NCBI RefSeq assembly: GCF_050908995.1
Contig: NC_135133.1
Coordinates: 5,746,001-5,810,000 of the forward strand
Length of the DNA stretch: 64,000 nt
Reading direction: 5' to 3'
From: Andrena cerasifolii
Taxonomy: Eukaryota; Arthropoda; Insecta; Hymenoptera; Andrenidae
Numbering within the stretch: the first letter of the stretch is position 1; every line of letters begins with the position of its first letter. Below are positions 48,001-60,199 of the stretch, piece after piece. The translations under genes were made by a program, and so were the position numbers. The notes beneath the pieces were generated by a model. That model saw only the letters and a list, made by a program, of their open reading frames with translations. It was not told the origin of the DNA and made no database searches.

Positions 48001-51000
48001 TCGACGGGGGTTTAACGCGCGGCGCGCGGGGATTATGATAGTCGGATGGCGAATCGCTGGAAATAATCGCGCGGGGGATTTTTTCGGCGGCGGGCGAGGT
48101 GTAAAAATGTAAATCGCAAAAATTCGAATGTAAATCCGCGGGAACAGGTAGCGGAGAGACGTAAGCCCACCAGGGATTACGATAATTTATTCTCGGAGCC
48201 GTAGGGTTACTTTGTCCCCTGGAGCCGAGATAAATTCGCGTCCCTTTTCCCGGGGCGGGCTTGAAAGCGACCTCCGCACCGATTAGACCCTCGTCGGGGT
48301 CCCAAAAATTGAAAACATTCAAGATTCGTTAAGGAAACATTCGTTTCGCTCATCTTACTTCCTTCGATCGAATCCCACCCTCTGCGCAACGAATCGTATC
48401 AATTATCTGCGTTTCTTCTTTCCCATTATCCCACAGTCCGCGTGTATTAAATACCGATTATTATCACGAGCGTTATTAATTTCCGTGGAGCATCTTCCAA
48501 GCCTCGGATCCGCTCGCTTGTAACGGCGTTCGGCGAAAGTGCGCTCGTATATCTCTCCACCCGTTCAGGTGTCTTCCGCGGCGGATATGTTTACTACCAG
48601 CCGGGGCTTCCTTTTTCTCCCTTTCTTGGCGTCGATTGATCATCTTCCCCGCCCGCTCGCCACCCACAATTTCACCTGGGGCACGGGCGAGGCGAGAGCG
48701 CGTGCCTCACGGTATTTTTCACGGCGGCGCGAAATTGTTTTCGCGCGGCGCGGCCTCCTTCCTGCACGAGCGATAATGTACACGCTCTATCCGCCTGTAC
48801 GTGGCCACGAAAACGGGAACGCAACCTGTCGGGGATTATTCAGGCGAACGAGACGGCAAAGCTTTCGGAATTATCTCGCGAAACCCGCGTAAATTCTGCC
48901 CCTTTGACAGCCTCGAATCACGTCTCTGTGACCGCAGAGATAATTACGGGCACGGTGTGATATTTTCTCTCTGCCTCTGTTGGCGCAGCGATACGTCCAA
49001 ATTAGCAGCGGATGTCCCTCGGAAAATATTTACTCAGCTACAACTTCTCGTTACGTCCATATTATATTTTGTATAGCTAAACTTTCACAGACGATAGCTT
49101 GTCTCTTCTCGTTGCATTTCCAGGGATTCCAGCTCTCAATCAATTTCAATTACTTCTAATGCAGATACCCAGAATCGATTCCAACGCAGACACCGTTCGA
49201 TCACGAACCAGAGGATTCATAAGATGCTGTTTCCCCTTAAACCTTTCAAGCAGACAAGAAGAAGACCTTAAGCAGACAAGACTACTCAGTCACAGCATTC
49301 GCAGCGTCGAAACCCAAAAACCGACCGATTCTGTACAGATTCCTCTCTGTTCTCGGATGGAAATAAATAGCGGAAGAAGCTTCGGACACGGGGGGATGCT
49401 GGCGGACAAAGGGCGAGCTCGCTGACAAACGACAACAAGATCAAGGGAATCCCGTGCAGCATGAGAACGCACTTTACGAATCAAAATCGTCTCCGTGACT
49501 GACCACGGTGTCTCCATTCATCAGGCTTCCCGAAGTTCGACGGTTCCTCTTCTTTCCCCGCCCCTTCCCCTTCGCCCGCTGATTAATGATCGCGGAGTCG
49601 GCCGAGATCGGGGCGAATCTTCGCGTTGGAAGTTCCGTCGTCGAACATCGCCGGGGCCGTTAATTCGCGAGATCCAGTGGACGTCTGTCTGGCCGGCTTT
49701 CCTCCTCGTCGCCTTTCTTTTCGTTCGAGGAACCACGGATGCTCCGCAGCTTCTTTCAATCAACGTCGATTAATCTCGATTTGCGGCCCGTCTATCGTCC
49801 CTTCGTCCCGATCCTCTTTTTTCTTTCCTCCGCCCTCCCCAGCTTCCAGTCCGGCCCTTTTTCTTTTTTTCCTTCAGGCGCGCGTGTACCACGGAACTTT
49901 CTTGGCCGCCGGGCCGAGAGCGCATAATTATTCATCAGGGTCTTTGCCTAATTCTGGCTCGTTAATCACCGTCCACGGTAGAGACGCGGCGGATCCGGGG
50001 GCCCTCGGTCAACGACTCGCGCGAGATCGACGCTTTAAGCTCCTTTATTGAATCGTCGAGCGCGTATCGGCGATGTCGTTCCATCACCGATCACCGCAGG
50101 TGCCGCCTCGTTTCCCAACCCCTCGCAATTGTTCGTGCGCGCAAGCTCCGCGGCGCGGGGGCCGCTTGCGTCGACACGGGAAGGGTTGATTCATTCGCGG
50201 GACTTGTGTGACTCATTTAAGTGCGACGCGGAAATTCCGGCTCGAAAGAACATTGGCTGACTCCCCCGCGAAAGCTAGCGTGGATCCTCTTAACGCGGTT
50301 CTGTCGTACGTACCGCGGTTGGAGGATAGTATAATTCCCTGTAGTTCCCCTGATCACTCCCCTGTTATCGGAGGCGTTAGTCGCTCGCGATTTTCCAGCT
50401 CGCGCGGAAAGCTATCCAGTGGGATCGTTCACGCGATTAGCTGGATCATCGGCGCAACGGAAGTCTATTATACGGATGGCTATTAATTGAATCCAGCGCA
50501 CGGTTCGTGTTATGTAACCGATATGCAAATAGATTGTCCGTTTCGCGGTGTGTCGCGCGTGGAATTAATTCCAGGGATTGTTTAACGAACGGTGCCGACG
50601 AAATCTGGGCGAAAATGAATCGACAGGTCGGAACAGGGCATTGCGAGGCTCGATTGCCGGGGGGGAAAAATAGTGGTAGGTACATCCAGTGTGACGATCG
50701 AATCCAAATGTGATTGGAGTCTGTTAGAAAAGCTGGCTGCAGGCCTTTCTGATTGCACTGAATGTTTGTCAGTGAAGGTCAACGCCGAGGTTGTCGACCG
50801 ATTCGCTGCGACAGCAATAAGAAAGGACAAAGTTGGTACCTCGAAGACAGCGTTATTGCGTCAAGGTTAACGAAAAGAACGGCGTGGCGATGATATCTTT
50901 CTCAGCGCGGATGGACGACGCCAGATTCTCATCTACGACCCACGAACTCCGTTTATTGCCTCTATCTGACCGTGCTACCGAATCGTTCCGACGCGAAAGC

Positions 51001-51854
51001 TCGTTCGTACGAGGTGGAGATTCGTATCGATCTACGGAACCGGATCGAGACTGCCGCGGGACGGCGGTATCGGGGCAGCGTATCGGAATAAAAACACGGG
51101 GGATTACGATTTTCGCGCTGCCTGATAGGCACCGGCCAGTTCGATGATTTTGTGGCACGAAGAAAGATCGCGCGCGAATTTTATATACTCGGCGGGGCGG
51201 GAGCGGTGGGTACGCGGTTACAATCCCCAGAGGAGGGAGAGTGCGTGACTCGGGTGCTTAATTGCCCATTAATTATGCAAATTGAACGGTCACCTTGTTT
51301 ACGTGCTCTTAAGGGTGAGTAACCGAACCTCCACCACTTTTCTCGCCATCTGATGCAGCAGGGAGATGATAATTCGTGGAAGCTTCCGTTTGTCGTTATA
51401 GACTACTCAGAATTTGATGCCAGGGAAAAGAAACGGTTCGAAGAAGATCAGATTTTAGATAGCAGAGCAGGTACTTCGAGAACTCTTTGCCTCCTAAGTG
51501 CGTTTAAGAGATCCAGATGCGATCTTTGTCTTTTTTTATTTTCTTTTCGTTGTTTTCTGCTTGTGTTGTGGAATAAAGACGTTTAATAATGATAATAATA
51601 ATCTTGGTTGCGTGAGGTATTAATTATCGAGGTTTAAAGAGCTACTCAGGAAATCCTGATGATAGACGCGATTTTGGAGTATTTATCGTAAGAAACAAAT
51701 AAGTATGTAGTCATCGCATCATCCCATAGAAGGGACAAGTCAGTTCTCTAACGATTATAGTTTGATAATGCCTATTTAGCTTCCCATAATACGACTACTG
51801 ACTATAGTGACCGCTCACAGCAGGTTCAAGGAGGACACATAATAAGATTCTGTG
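36081..51854. other. long intergenic or intronic sequence
   Basis: Almost 16 kb without a recognised exon. Open frames reach 158 codons (43343-43819, minus) but lack domain, signal or membrane features. One (GA)n microsatellite. It could be intron or control DNA of a gene whose exons lie outside the window. Confidence 0.55.
41600..41638. repeat. (GA)n microsatellite
   Basis: GAGAGAGAGAGCGAGAGAGA-type imperfect dinucleotide repeat followed by an A-rich tail. Confidence 0.95.
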
Positions 51855-52562
51855 TTAAGGGGAGGTTCCGGTCTAAAAATCGATTTTAGTATTTCATTTT
51901 TCGAATGCTCAACCTTTTCAGAATACGTGTTTGAAAGGACTTTTTGAAATTCGTAAAATTTCCGAAGTTATAGGCATTTCAGTAGCGGCGAATGCATGGG
52001 TAACACTCGGCCAATCGGCGCTCACACAAAACTTTAAAAGGGTTTTTCTCGAAACAGTGTTCTTAAATCGGTGGAACCTATATCTCCGAAAGCTATTATC
52101 CGATCCGACTGAAACTATTTTTATTTTGAACAATATATTTTTGGCTCGCGGAAGAACCAGTAAAACGGAAAAAAATGAAAAATTGTAATTTTTAAAGGCG
52201 TTGAAAGGGCGAAAAATATAGGGGAAAAGTGATTTCAAACTTCGAGTGTTGTTACTTTCTTAAAAAATGTAATTTTTGTCATTTTCTCTACGAAGTCCAC
52301 GAGCGAGTTTCACGCCCTTTATTAATCTGGCATTGTATTTTATTTCAGCCCAATAGTTTAGGTGCTACAGGTTCCACCGTTTTGACGACTCCCCACTTGC
52401 TGTCTGCAGTGATTAATTATAAAACAAAAAACTATTTCTATAGTCTAAGACATCCTTAATACAACGCAAGAAGTCTCATTAAATTGTACGTAGCAGTTTC
52501 CCTTTAATTAATTTCTAAAGATCACCTATTTTTATGAAATCTGGACGGGAACAGCCCCTTAA
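51855..52562. mobile_element. TTAA-bounded inverted-repeat element (708 bp)
   Basis: Starts TTAAGGGGAGGTTCCGGTC and ends with the complement of TTAAGGGGCTGTTCCCGTC, so both ends share about 15 of 19 bases and carry TTAA. TTAA target duplications are the mark of piggyBac-type elements, but the tips start GGGG rather than the usual CCC, so the assignment is tentative. The interior is AT-rich without a transposase. Confidence 0.55.
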
Positions 52563-53794
52563 ACTCTTTCATTTAATATTTAACACGAGCAGTAATAACA
52601 ACCGTAGCTGGATCTTATTCTCGTGCCTAATACCTAGAAAATCCACAAGTTTCCTCGCTTCCGAAAGTGTACAGGTCCCCTGGCATTATACCTCGCTACC
52701 AGAAGCACAACGATCGAAAACATTCCTTTCAAAATATCACAAATGCACTCACCGGCTCCCACGTTCGCCAGCCTCCGAGTCCTGGCAGGTCCTCCATCCG
52801 CAGCCGCGTTCCTCCTCACCCGAGAAGGGATGCCGACGAGGCAGAAAGGGATGCGTCCCATCGATCAGTGGCTCGTTCAGGCCGCATCGCTCGCCCGTTG
52901 TCCTCGCGTTCTCCTCCCTTCCGCGCTCGGAAAGTTCGTCGTCCACTTTTATTTCGGGGGCGTCCGTTAAGCCGTCAGCCGGAAACGTATTTGGCCGGCG
53001 GAGCCTGCCGGTAATTGACGCCGTTTCGATCCGCTCGCGTCGATAGATCCAGCGCTGGCCAGGCACTCAAGCCACCCCCGCCCTAATTACCTCGCCGCGT
53101 AAAAACCGGCCAGTCGTTAGTTTTCACTCTCCCCGCCGCCCGCGACCGACTAATTAATTCTGGCCCCGGAGCCAGCTTAAACCGTGAAAACGCGGCGCGA
53201 CCAAGGGGACGAGGGGGGGGGGGCGAGCTTTTCGGCGCTTTTAGGCGCTCCCCAATTAGACACGGATACGTAAGCTTCACCCGCGGTAAATTAACTCCTC
53301 GAGGCAACGCGTGTCATGCGCGAGATTGATCGTCCCGCGGGCCTCAGCGGCGCGGGACGCTGTCGCGGGGAATAGTTTTCTTCTGACGGAGATACAGCCG
53401 CGTGAAATACAGAACGACGCTTTGTGCGACGGACAGCCGGAGAAATTGTGCGACCGTGCCGCGCGAAATGGGAAAAATGCTCGTCGCCGCGCGAGGGAAC
53501 GGGCCGAGAATGGAAGCCGGGGCAGAGTTGCGTTGGCTGTTGCCGTGATGGATTCACCGCGGGAATTGAAACGCTGCTTCGATATCAATGCACGAAGGAG
53601 GATCTCGCGTCGATGATTTCTCAGATTCCCCGATGACCGAGGGAAGGGTTGAAAACAGTTTTCGGTACGAGATAGAGAATGCGCGGGACGACGGTATCAC
53701 TGTTCGAGAGGTTAAGAATCTTAGCTCTAGTCACTTTCTTTATTCTAGTCTTACTTTTGGGGAAATAATCGGCTTTTATGTTTGTATACTAGTT
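52563..53794. other. non-coding spacer with a donor-like site on the minus strand
   Basis: A minus-strand open frame (53066 to 52749) runs into GAGCCG/GTGAGTGC at 52753/52752, a good donor consensus. No protein similarity is recognised, so it is not called a gene. An 11-base G run lies at 53213-53223. Confidence 0.4.
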
Positions 53795-54402
53795 AGGGGG
53801 TTACGCCACCCTGAGACGCTCAAAAGTACCTACTTAGACGATTTTTTTTACAGATACTATGAGTTTGAAAATTATTTCTTTACTTCTTATGTGTAGAGCA
53901 TGTATTAGTGCACATATTGTATAAATACTGTACAATAGTACATTGCGTGACAAGGGAGAGAAGAAAGGGCAGCATTTCACGCGAGGCAAAATCGCGGCTC
54001 TCCCTTAGAGCGTATATACATGGAAGTCTCATTGCCTTATGTTTCCTGTCCTCGAAACTGTCGCCAAAATCACGCGAGAGAGAAAGACAATGATAAATAA
54101 ATTCTGTACTTAACACGGCAAACATAAAACATTTATTAAATACGAATGGGTTATCGCATAAACAAAATTATACGCTACATTTTAGATAATGCCATTAAGA
54201 GTATGTGTACCAAGTTTGAAATAAATCGGACAAATAGTTTTGGAGATATTTGATACACTGCTCTCGCGGTGGATCTCCACGAGACAGCAACAAATGACTC
54301 CGCCATTTTGTAATATTTTTGTGCAGTAATACATGCTCTGCACGTAAGAAGTAACGAAATAATTTTCAACTCCATAGTATGTCTCGGGGTGACGTAACCC
54401 CT
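53795..54402. mobile_element. long-TIR element (about 608 bp)
   Basis: Left end AGGGGGTTACGCCACC is matched by the reverse complement of the right end (AGGGGTTACGTCACCCCGAG). Similarity continues for about 110 bp (GAGTTGAAAATTATTTC, TTACTTCTTA and AGCATGTATT blocks), with a small deletion in this right TIR relative to the duplicated copy near 55500-55560. No transposase ORF. The target duplication is unclear. Confidence 0.65.
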
Positions 54403-55055
54403 TCATAGGGACAGAGGGAATTAATTATTAAAGAATAGCAATGCAGAGAAATTTTCTGAATGAAAATATTGCAAGGAGTACCGAAGGTTCTGTGTTTGCG
54501 CGCCAATTCGTTCCCGCCAATTTCTACGAGGAGGGGGAGGATGCTCGGAGAAGAGAATAGCTCGGAGAGACGGCCGTTGTTTAGTGGGGAAATGTAAATG
54601 ATATTGCAACGATTAATTATCCAAAGACATGCGAAATCGTATATCAGATCGAGAAAGATGGAATTCTAGGATTGTTCCCGACTCTTTGGCAACACGAATC
54701 GATTGTTAGAAGCTATTATTATAGTTAGGTGAAAGCCTGTGTCTGGTCGAAAGACTGCACGTTGAAACGCTTGATTTGTTTGCTATTCTTTAAAGAGATA
54801 TATCGATCGTTCTCACCGTCATCATTGAAAAAGGGAGCCCCAACCTTGGCCGCGATCGCAGACGGACACACGAGCGTTAATTTTCCACTGAATTTATCCA
54901 CTTTTCACTACTTTTTGCAGCATTCACACGCGAGTACACTTTACCTCTCACCGCGATTCCGAAACTGGCACGCCGAGACGCGCCGCCAGGCGGCGCCGTC
55001 GTCAGTCGCTTGTGAACAATTCGGCGCCATAATTTGAACGTCTAATCGCCACGCT
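53924..55055. repeat. tandem segmental duplication, copy A
   Basis: A 1,132-bp segment is repeated immediately downstream at 55056-56215 with very few differences. It begins AATACTGTACAATAG inside the long-TIR element and ends CCACGCTAA. It therefore contains the right part of that element plus about 650 bp of unique flank. Confidence 0.9.
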
Positions 55056-56215
55056 AATACTGTACAATAGTACATTGCGTGACAAGGGAGAGAAGAAAGG
55101 GCAGCATTTCACGCGAGGCAAATTCGCGGCTCTCCCTTAGAGCGTATATACATGGAAGTCTCATTGCCTTATGTTTCCTATCCTCGAAACAGTCGCCAAC
55201 ATCACGCGAGAGAGAAAGACAATAATAAATAAATTCTGTACTTAACACGGCAAACATAAAACATTAATTAAATACGAATGGGTTATCGCATAAACAAAAT
55301 GATACGCTACATTTTAGATAATGCCATTAAGAGTATGTGTACCAAGTTTGAAATAAATCGGACAAATAGTTTTGGAGATATTTGATACACTGCTCTCGCG
55401 GTGGATCTTCACGAGACAGCAACAAATGACTCGGCCATTTTGTAATATTAGTAATACATGCTCTACACGTAAGAAGTAACGAAATAATTTTCAACTCCAT
55501 AGTATGTGCAAAGCATAATCGTTTAAGTATTTTCGAGCGTCTCGGGGCGACGTAACCTCTTCATAGGGACAGAGGGAATTAATTATTAAAGAATAGCGAT
55601 GCAGAGAAATTATCTGAATGAAAATATTGCAAGGAGTACCGAAGGTTCTGTGTTTGCGCGCCAATTCTTTCCCGCCAATTTCTACGAGGAGGGGGAGGAT
55701 GCTCGGAGAAGAGAATAGCTCGGAGAGACGGCCGTTGTTTAGTGGGGAAATGTAAATGATATTGCAACGATTAATTATCCAAAGACATGCGAAATCGTAT
55801 ATCAGATCGAGAAAGATGGAATTCTAGGATTGTTCCCGACTCTTTGGCAACACGAATCGATTGTTAGAAGCTATTATTATAGTTAGGTGAAAGCCTGTGT
55901 CTGGTCGAAAGACTGCACGTTGAAACGCTTGATTTGTTTGCTATTCTTTAAAGAGATATATCGATCGTTCTCACCGTCATCATTGAAAAAGGGAGCCCCA
56001 ACCTTGGTCGCGATCGCAGACGGACACACGAGCGTTAATTTTCCACTGAATTTATCCACTTTTCACTACTTTTTGCAGCATTCACACGCGAGTACACTTT
56101 ACCTCTCACCGCGATTCCGAAACTGGCACGCCGAGACGCGCCGCCAGGCGGCGCCGTCGTCAGTCGCTTGTGAACAATTCGGCGCCATAATTTGAACGTC
56201 TAATAGCCACGCTAA
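55056..56215. repeat. tandem segmental duplication, copy B
   Basis: Head-to-tail copy of 53924-55055. It is about 28 bp longer because it keeps a fuller right TIR (GTGCAAAGCATAATCG at about 55506) that copy A lacks. It lacks the left TIR, showing that the breakpoint lay inside the mobile element. Confidence 0.9.
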
Positions 56216-57949
56216 ATTCAAAACTATTCTTCAACAACAATTAAAAAGTACGAGGACACCATCAATGACTTTCCGTTGTATGAGCATTTCACTGAAGACT
56301 CTTTAAAACGCCTCCGTTGTGTCTAGTCTTGTTGAATGAAGAAGATGGGATTATAAATTCTTCCAGCATCATTTGAAAGGAAGAATCGATCGTTCCTGTT
56401 ATAACCATTGGCAATAGGCACACTGTCGTAGCTAATACGACATTGAAAGGGTTCATCGATAAAAATCGAAGAGTATTAGTACTCATTTCTGCAATTCCTA
56501 TTGAATGATCCGCGAGGAATGTCTACAAAAGAAATGGCATCTGAAAATTATCAAACGCTTCCACTGGAGGCTCCTGTAAATGGAATAATCCGTATCTCTC
56601 ATCCCCGTCGCCGCGGAGAAGGTCTGCCAAGCGTATTCACGGCGCCGAACGACCCAATAAGAGTCGAATACTCCGGATTATTCTTACATAAATTCCCGGT
56701 TCGATTCGTCCAACGAGGGTATACGTTTCGCCAGGTCGATCTCTCTCGGGATTCTCCCCTCGACGGAGGACGCAGAAGAAGACGTTGCAAATTGCGGGCG
56801 GAGGAAGGTATAACCATAACCAAAGCCGCGGACAATGCCGGGAATTCCATTTCTTCCTTTCCCGATATGCAGCCCGTTTAGATGTGCGTGGAACACGTAG
56901 CGCCGTGGAACGGAGTACAAAAGGGCTGCGTCATGTTTGGGCGGTGGTGTTGGTGTGCTCGTTGCGCGAAAGAGACTCCACGGGAGAGTCGTGCAGACCC
57001 TGATTACACCATAAATCGAATCTCGGCCGACCGCGCGGAACCTCGGATTAAATGAAATTCCTATGCCATCCCGTATATCTTTCTACGGGACGGTGGCTTC
57101 GGTAACGAGTATTACGCCGATGTTACGTTTTCCATTTGGAACCGTTGCTTCTTGATCCACTACGGTCCAGCCAACTAGACACTCGGATTCACCATAATCG
57201 AGAACAACCTAGGATCTCCTAAATTCTACGCGCGAAGGGACGATAGCCTTAAGCGATACTGCCATTAGGAAATGGGGACAAAACCAGCTGGCTATTAGAC
57301 GCTACTCCCTCAACGGTTTAATCTAGATGGATACTCAGTGGTCTAGCCAGTTATCTTTGGATCTTCCAAGCAGTCTTCGGCGGAAAGAATCCCCGCTCAA
57401 TCGTTTCGTGCATTCCTGCCAGACAAACGCCTACGCTTTCGTCTAGATTCGCACGCCGTTCCCGTTTCGAATCACGATTGGAGTCGCCATTCGTTCCGAT
57501 GTCGCTGCCCCCGCGTTGTTTCGTATTATTAGAAGACAGAGCGATGCTCGGAGAAGGACGGGGAAACGGGCCGATAAAACGCAGAAGGAGAATGAATGAA
57601 ACGCGCGCGTCGTGAACTTGCAGCGTGGGCGGCAGCCCGAAAGATCGACAAGATCGATAAGTTCGTCCGGGTGTAGTGATCGCTCGCGGTTCCATCGGCG
57701 ATGCGATCCGATCGCCCCGCGCGATCGGAATCTGGCTTGAACATGGAACGACGAGGGACCAGGCCTCAGAAATTTCACGAAAATTCAGACACCCACCGAC
57801 GTCCATTCTGAAATTCAATGACAATCATTCTGAAACGTGAGCTCGAATAGCTGGCCGATTCTTGATGGAATAATCAGTACGTTTCCCGAATCCTGTGACA
57901 AGATACGGTTCGAGATATTCGGGATTTGTAAACGTAGAATACAGGCCTC
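56216..57949. other. spacer between the tandem duplication and the repeat cluster
   Basis: No recognised gene. A minus-strand 65-codon open frame at 56289-56486 has a hydrophobic N-terminal segment but no recognisable relatives or splice context. Confidence 0.5.
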
Positions 57950-58258
57950 GCCCGCTAATTCCTTAAAACCGAAGCTGAAAATCTGAGCACTGAATTGATT
58001 TGTGGCCAATAAAGGAATGCCAAGTATAAAAAGTGACAGAGGAATCAGTGTTCGAACGGAGAACGAGAGTACAATTGGAATTAGCAAAGTTGACTTCACA
58101 ATCTTTGCGTGAGAAGGTTTTTAATGTTTTTCGCGAATTAAAGGGTTAAAGGTACAATTGGAATTAGCAAAGATGATTTCACAATCTTTGCGTGAGAACT
58201 TTTTTCGCGAATTAAAGGGAATTAGCTTCTTTCATACATGAGTGATGTTTATGGGGGG
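57950..58258 (+). repeat. copy of the palindrome-core repeat
   Basis: Sequence from CCCGCTAATTCCTTAAAACC to ATGTTTATGGGGGG matches the inner parts of both arms of the palindrome at 61375-64000. It holds two tandem units of about 75-80 bp starting TACAATTGGAATTAGCAAAG. Homology to the left arm reaches about 19 bp further (ACAGGCCTCG) than homology to the right arm. Confidence 0.85.
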
Positions 58259-58378
58259 GATTGCAAGTTACAGAAATTCTTATATCCGACTAGAATATTT
58301 GACAATCGCAGCTATCGGCTCGGTTCTCACCGATTACCAGGTCTCACCGCGAGGAGGTTGCTGCGTTTCGAGACCCGT

Positions 58379-58416
58379 AGGGAGATAGATGGAATCAAAG
58401 TTCCGTCGATCTCCCT
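58379..58416. other. hairpin 1, copy 1
   Basis: Arms AGGGAGATAGATGGAA and TTCCGTCGATCTCCCT around a TCAAAG loop: 16-bp stem with one mismatch and one G-T pair. Repeated at 60148-60185. Confidence 0.8.
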
Positions 58417-58430
58417 GTACATTAAGCCAA

Positions 58431-58482
58431 CTAAACCAAAGAGATGGATGGAAACAAAGTTCCATCGGTCTCTTTGGTTTAG
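58431..58482. other. hairpin 2, copy 1
   Basis: Stem of 23 bp with two mismatches, outer arm CTAAACCAAAGAGATGG, around an ACAAAG loop. It shares the inner core GATGGAA...TTCCATCG with hairpin 1. Repeated at 60200-60251. Confidence 0.8.
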
Positions 58483-59290
58483 ATGTAGAATCTAGGGAAC
58501 TGCCAAGCAATCACGCGATTAAAAGAAATTCAGGAAAGAAGGAAAGACTACCGGTGAGCATGAAAGGAGTATAGGGTGGCGCAGTTCCTACCACCCTGCT
58601 CTCCGAGTCGAAAGGGAAAAGCGCTCGGCGCCTCCCAGACGATTCCTGTTGCTCCGATGCGACTCGCCAGGAGCAAATACTTGACCTGACTCAAGCCGTC
58701 TAACACGGAGATTGGGTAATCGGACCGGGTGACTTACGCAGGCAGTGTACCAAAAGGTACACCCCCTACGCCCGAAACTTTTCCCTTTCGACAAGAACAC
58801 CAGGGGATGAAACTGATCCACCCATACCGATTCCATGCTCAGTCGCTTGCTCCCGAAAACGGAACCAGCGGCGACCTCCTCATCGGAGATGAGGAGCCAA
58901 CAAAAGAGCAACAAAGTTGATGATTTAGTGACTACTTCGCAATTTTACATGGGGCCTTAAATACTTCATGCTATAATAAATTAACCTAGGCTTCCTTAGA
59001 TGTCTTCTTTCACTAACTCTTTTCACTAGTTTTTTTCTAAGAAGTAGGTATCATCTTATTAAGTTTCTTCCCCGCGAAGGGCTGAACCGGAAATGCTGAA
59101 ACAATCAACTACGTTATATTAGCAATGGTGTGGTCAACCTGGAAGGAAACTGAGAAAAAACTTAATGAATTGGTGCCGATCGGGATAATTTCCACTAATA
59201 GCAGAGCACGCACGAGCATGCAAAACCATCGCAGAGATACACGAAGAAGAGCATGGAATGACGACACATCGACGAGACGCGCGATAGAGT

Positions 59291-59800
59291 GACAAAAGTC
59301 ATACAAAACCATCGAAGAAATCCACGAAAAGAAATAAATCATGAAAACCCATCGAAGTAATCCATGAAATAGAATGAATCATGTAAACCCATCGTAGAGA
59401 TACGTACATCAAAGAGAGCAGGGAAAGGAAACACATCAGTGATATGCGTGCCAGGGAAGAAGTCTTGCAAAATCATCGAAGAGATCCATGAAAAGAAATA
59501 AATCATGGCAAACCATCGAAGAAATGCACGAAGTAGAATAAATCATGCAAAACCATCGTTGAGATACATGAAGGAGAGCAGGGAATGTAGACCCCCCGAA
59601 GAGATGCATGAAAGAGTAACAGAAATCATGAAAACCCATCGAAGAAATGCATGAAATAAAATAAATCATGTAAATCCATCGAAGAAATGCATGAAATAGG
59701 ACAGATCATGCAAACCCATCGAAGAAATACACGAAATAGAACGACTCGTTCAAAAATCCTGGAAGGAATGCATGAAATCGGACAGATGATGAAAATCAAT
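59291..59800 (-). repeat. degenerate 45-bp minisatellite (unit 1)
   Basis: Repeats of the type CCATCGAAGAAATGCATGAA followed by about 25 variable bases ending AATCATGCAAA, spaced about 44-46 bp. Because the period is divisible by three, the minus strand stays partly open and spells a recurrent 15-residue pattern (CISSM.FHDLFYFMHF). A shorter array is at 61060-61270. Confidence 0.75.
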
Positions 59801-59954
59801 CGAAGAAAGCAATTAGATAGAGAGGGAAATCTGTTTTGACTTTGGCAGAATAATAAAATTTTAAATGGCTTAACGAATCCCAAAATTTCATCGGCACCAA
59901 CCGAATAAGGTAACCCAGGCCAGGGGGGCGAGGGGCCGCAGGAAGAACCAAGGT

Positions 59955-60098
59955 TGAAACCCTGACCAGGTCTCCAGCATGTCCAGCAAGTCCAGCAGGT
60001 CCCAATGGTCCAGGGGGCTCGGGAGCTCCGGGGGTGGAGGAAGGACCAGGTCTCCAGCATGTCCAGCAAGTCCAGTAGGTCCCAATGGTCCAGGGGTC
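59955..60098 (-). repeat. 80-bp collagen-like tandem repeat (unit 1)
   Basis: Period of 80 bp with CCAGGTCTCCAGCATGTCCA and GGGGGCTCGGGAGCTCCGGG blocks. On the minus strand it encodes Gly-X-Y tracts (GPLGPAGLAGHAGDL). Since 80 is not divisible by three, successive periods change frame, so it is not an intact collagen gene. Confidence 0.7.
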
Positions 60099-60147
60099 CC
60101 GATTACCAGGTCTCACCGCGAGGAGGTTGCTGCGTTTCGAGACCCGT

Positions 60148-60185
60148 AGGGAGATAGATGGAATCAAAGTTCCATCGATCTCCCT
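60148..60185. other. hairpin 1, copy 2
   Basis: Arms AGGGAGATAGATGGAA and TTCCATCGATCTCCCT, TCAAAG loop, one mismatch in 16 pairs. Confidence 0.8.
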
Positions 60186-60199
60186 GTACATTAAGCCAA

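Larger units (their letters stand above)
58331..60099 (+). repeat. unit 1 of a 1.77-kb complex tandem repeat
   Basis: Begins CGATTACCAGGTCTCACC, carries two hairpins (58379-58416, 58431-58482) and a third short inverted pair (58573-58597). A minus-strand open frame of 108 codons follows (58588-58914), then a 45-bp minisatellite and an 80-bp collagen-like repeat. Unit 2 starts at 60100 with the same sequence, offset 1,769 bp. The open frames are not recognised proteins. Confidence 0.85.

Noticed and set aside
58588..58914. 108-codon minus-strand open frame repeated at 60357-60683
   Set aside because: Present twice only because the surrounding unit is duplicated; no domain recognised and the opposite strand is also partly open.
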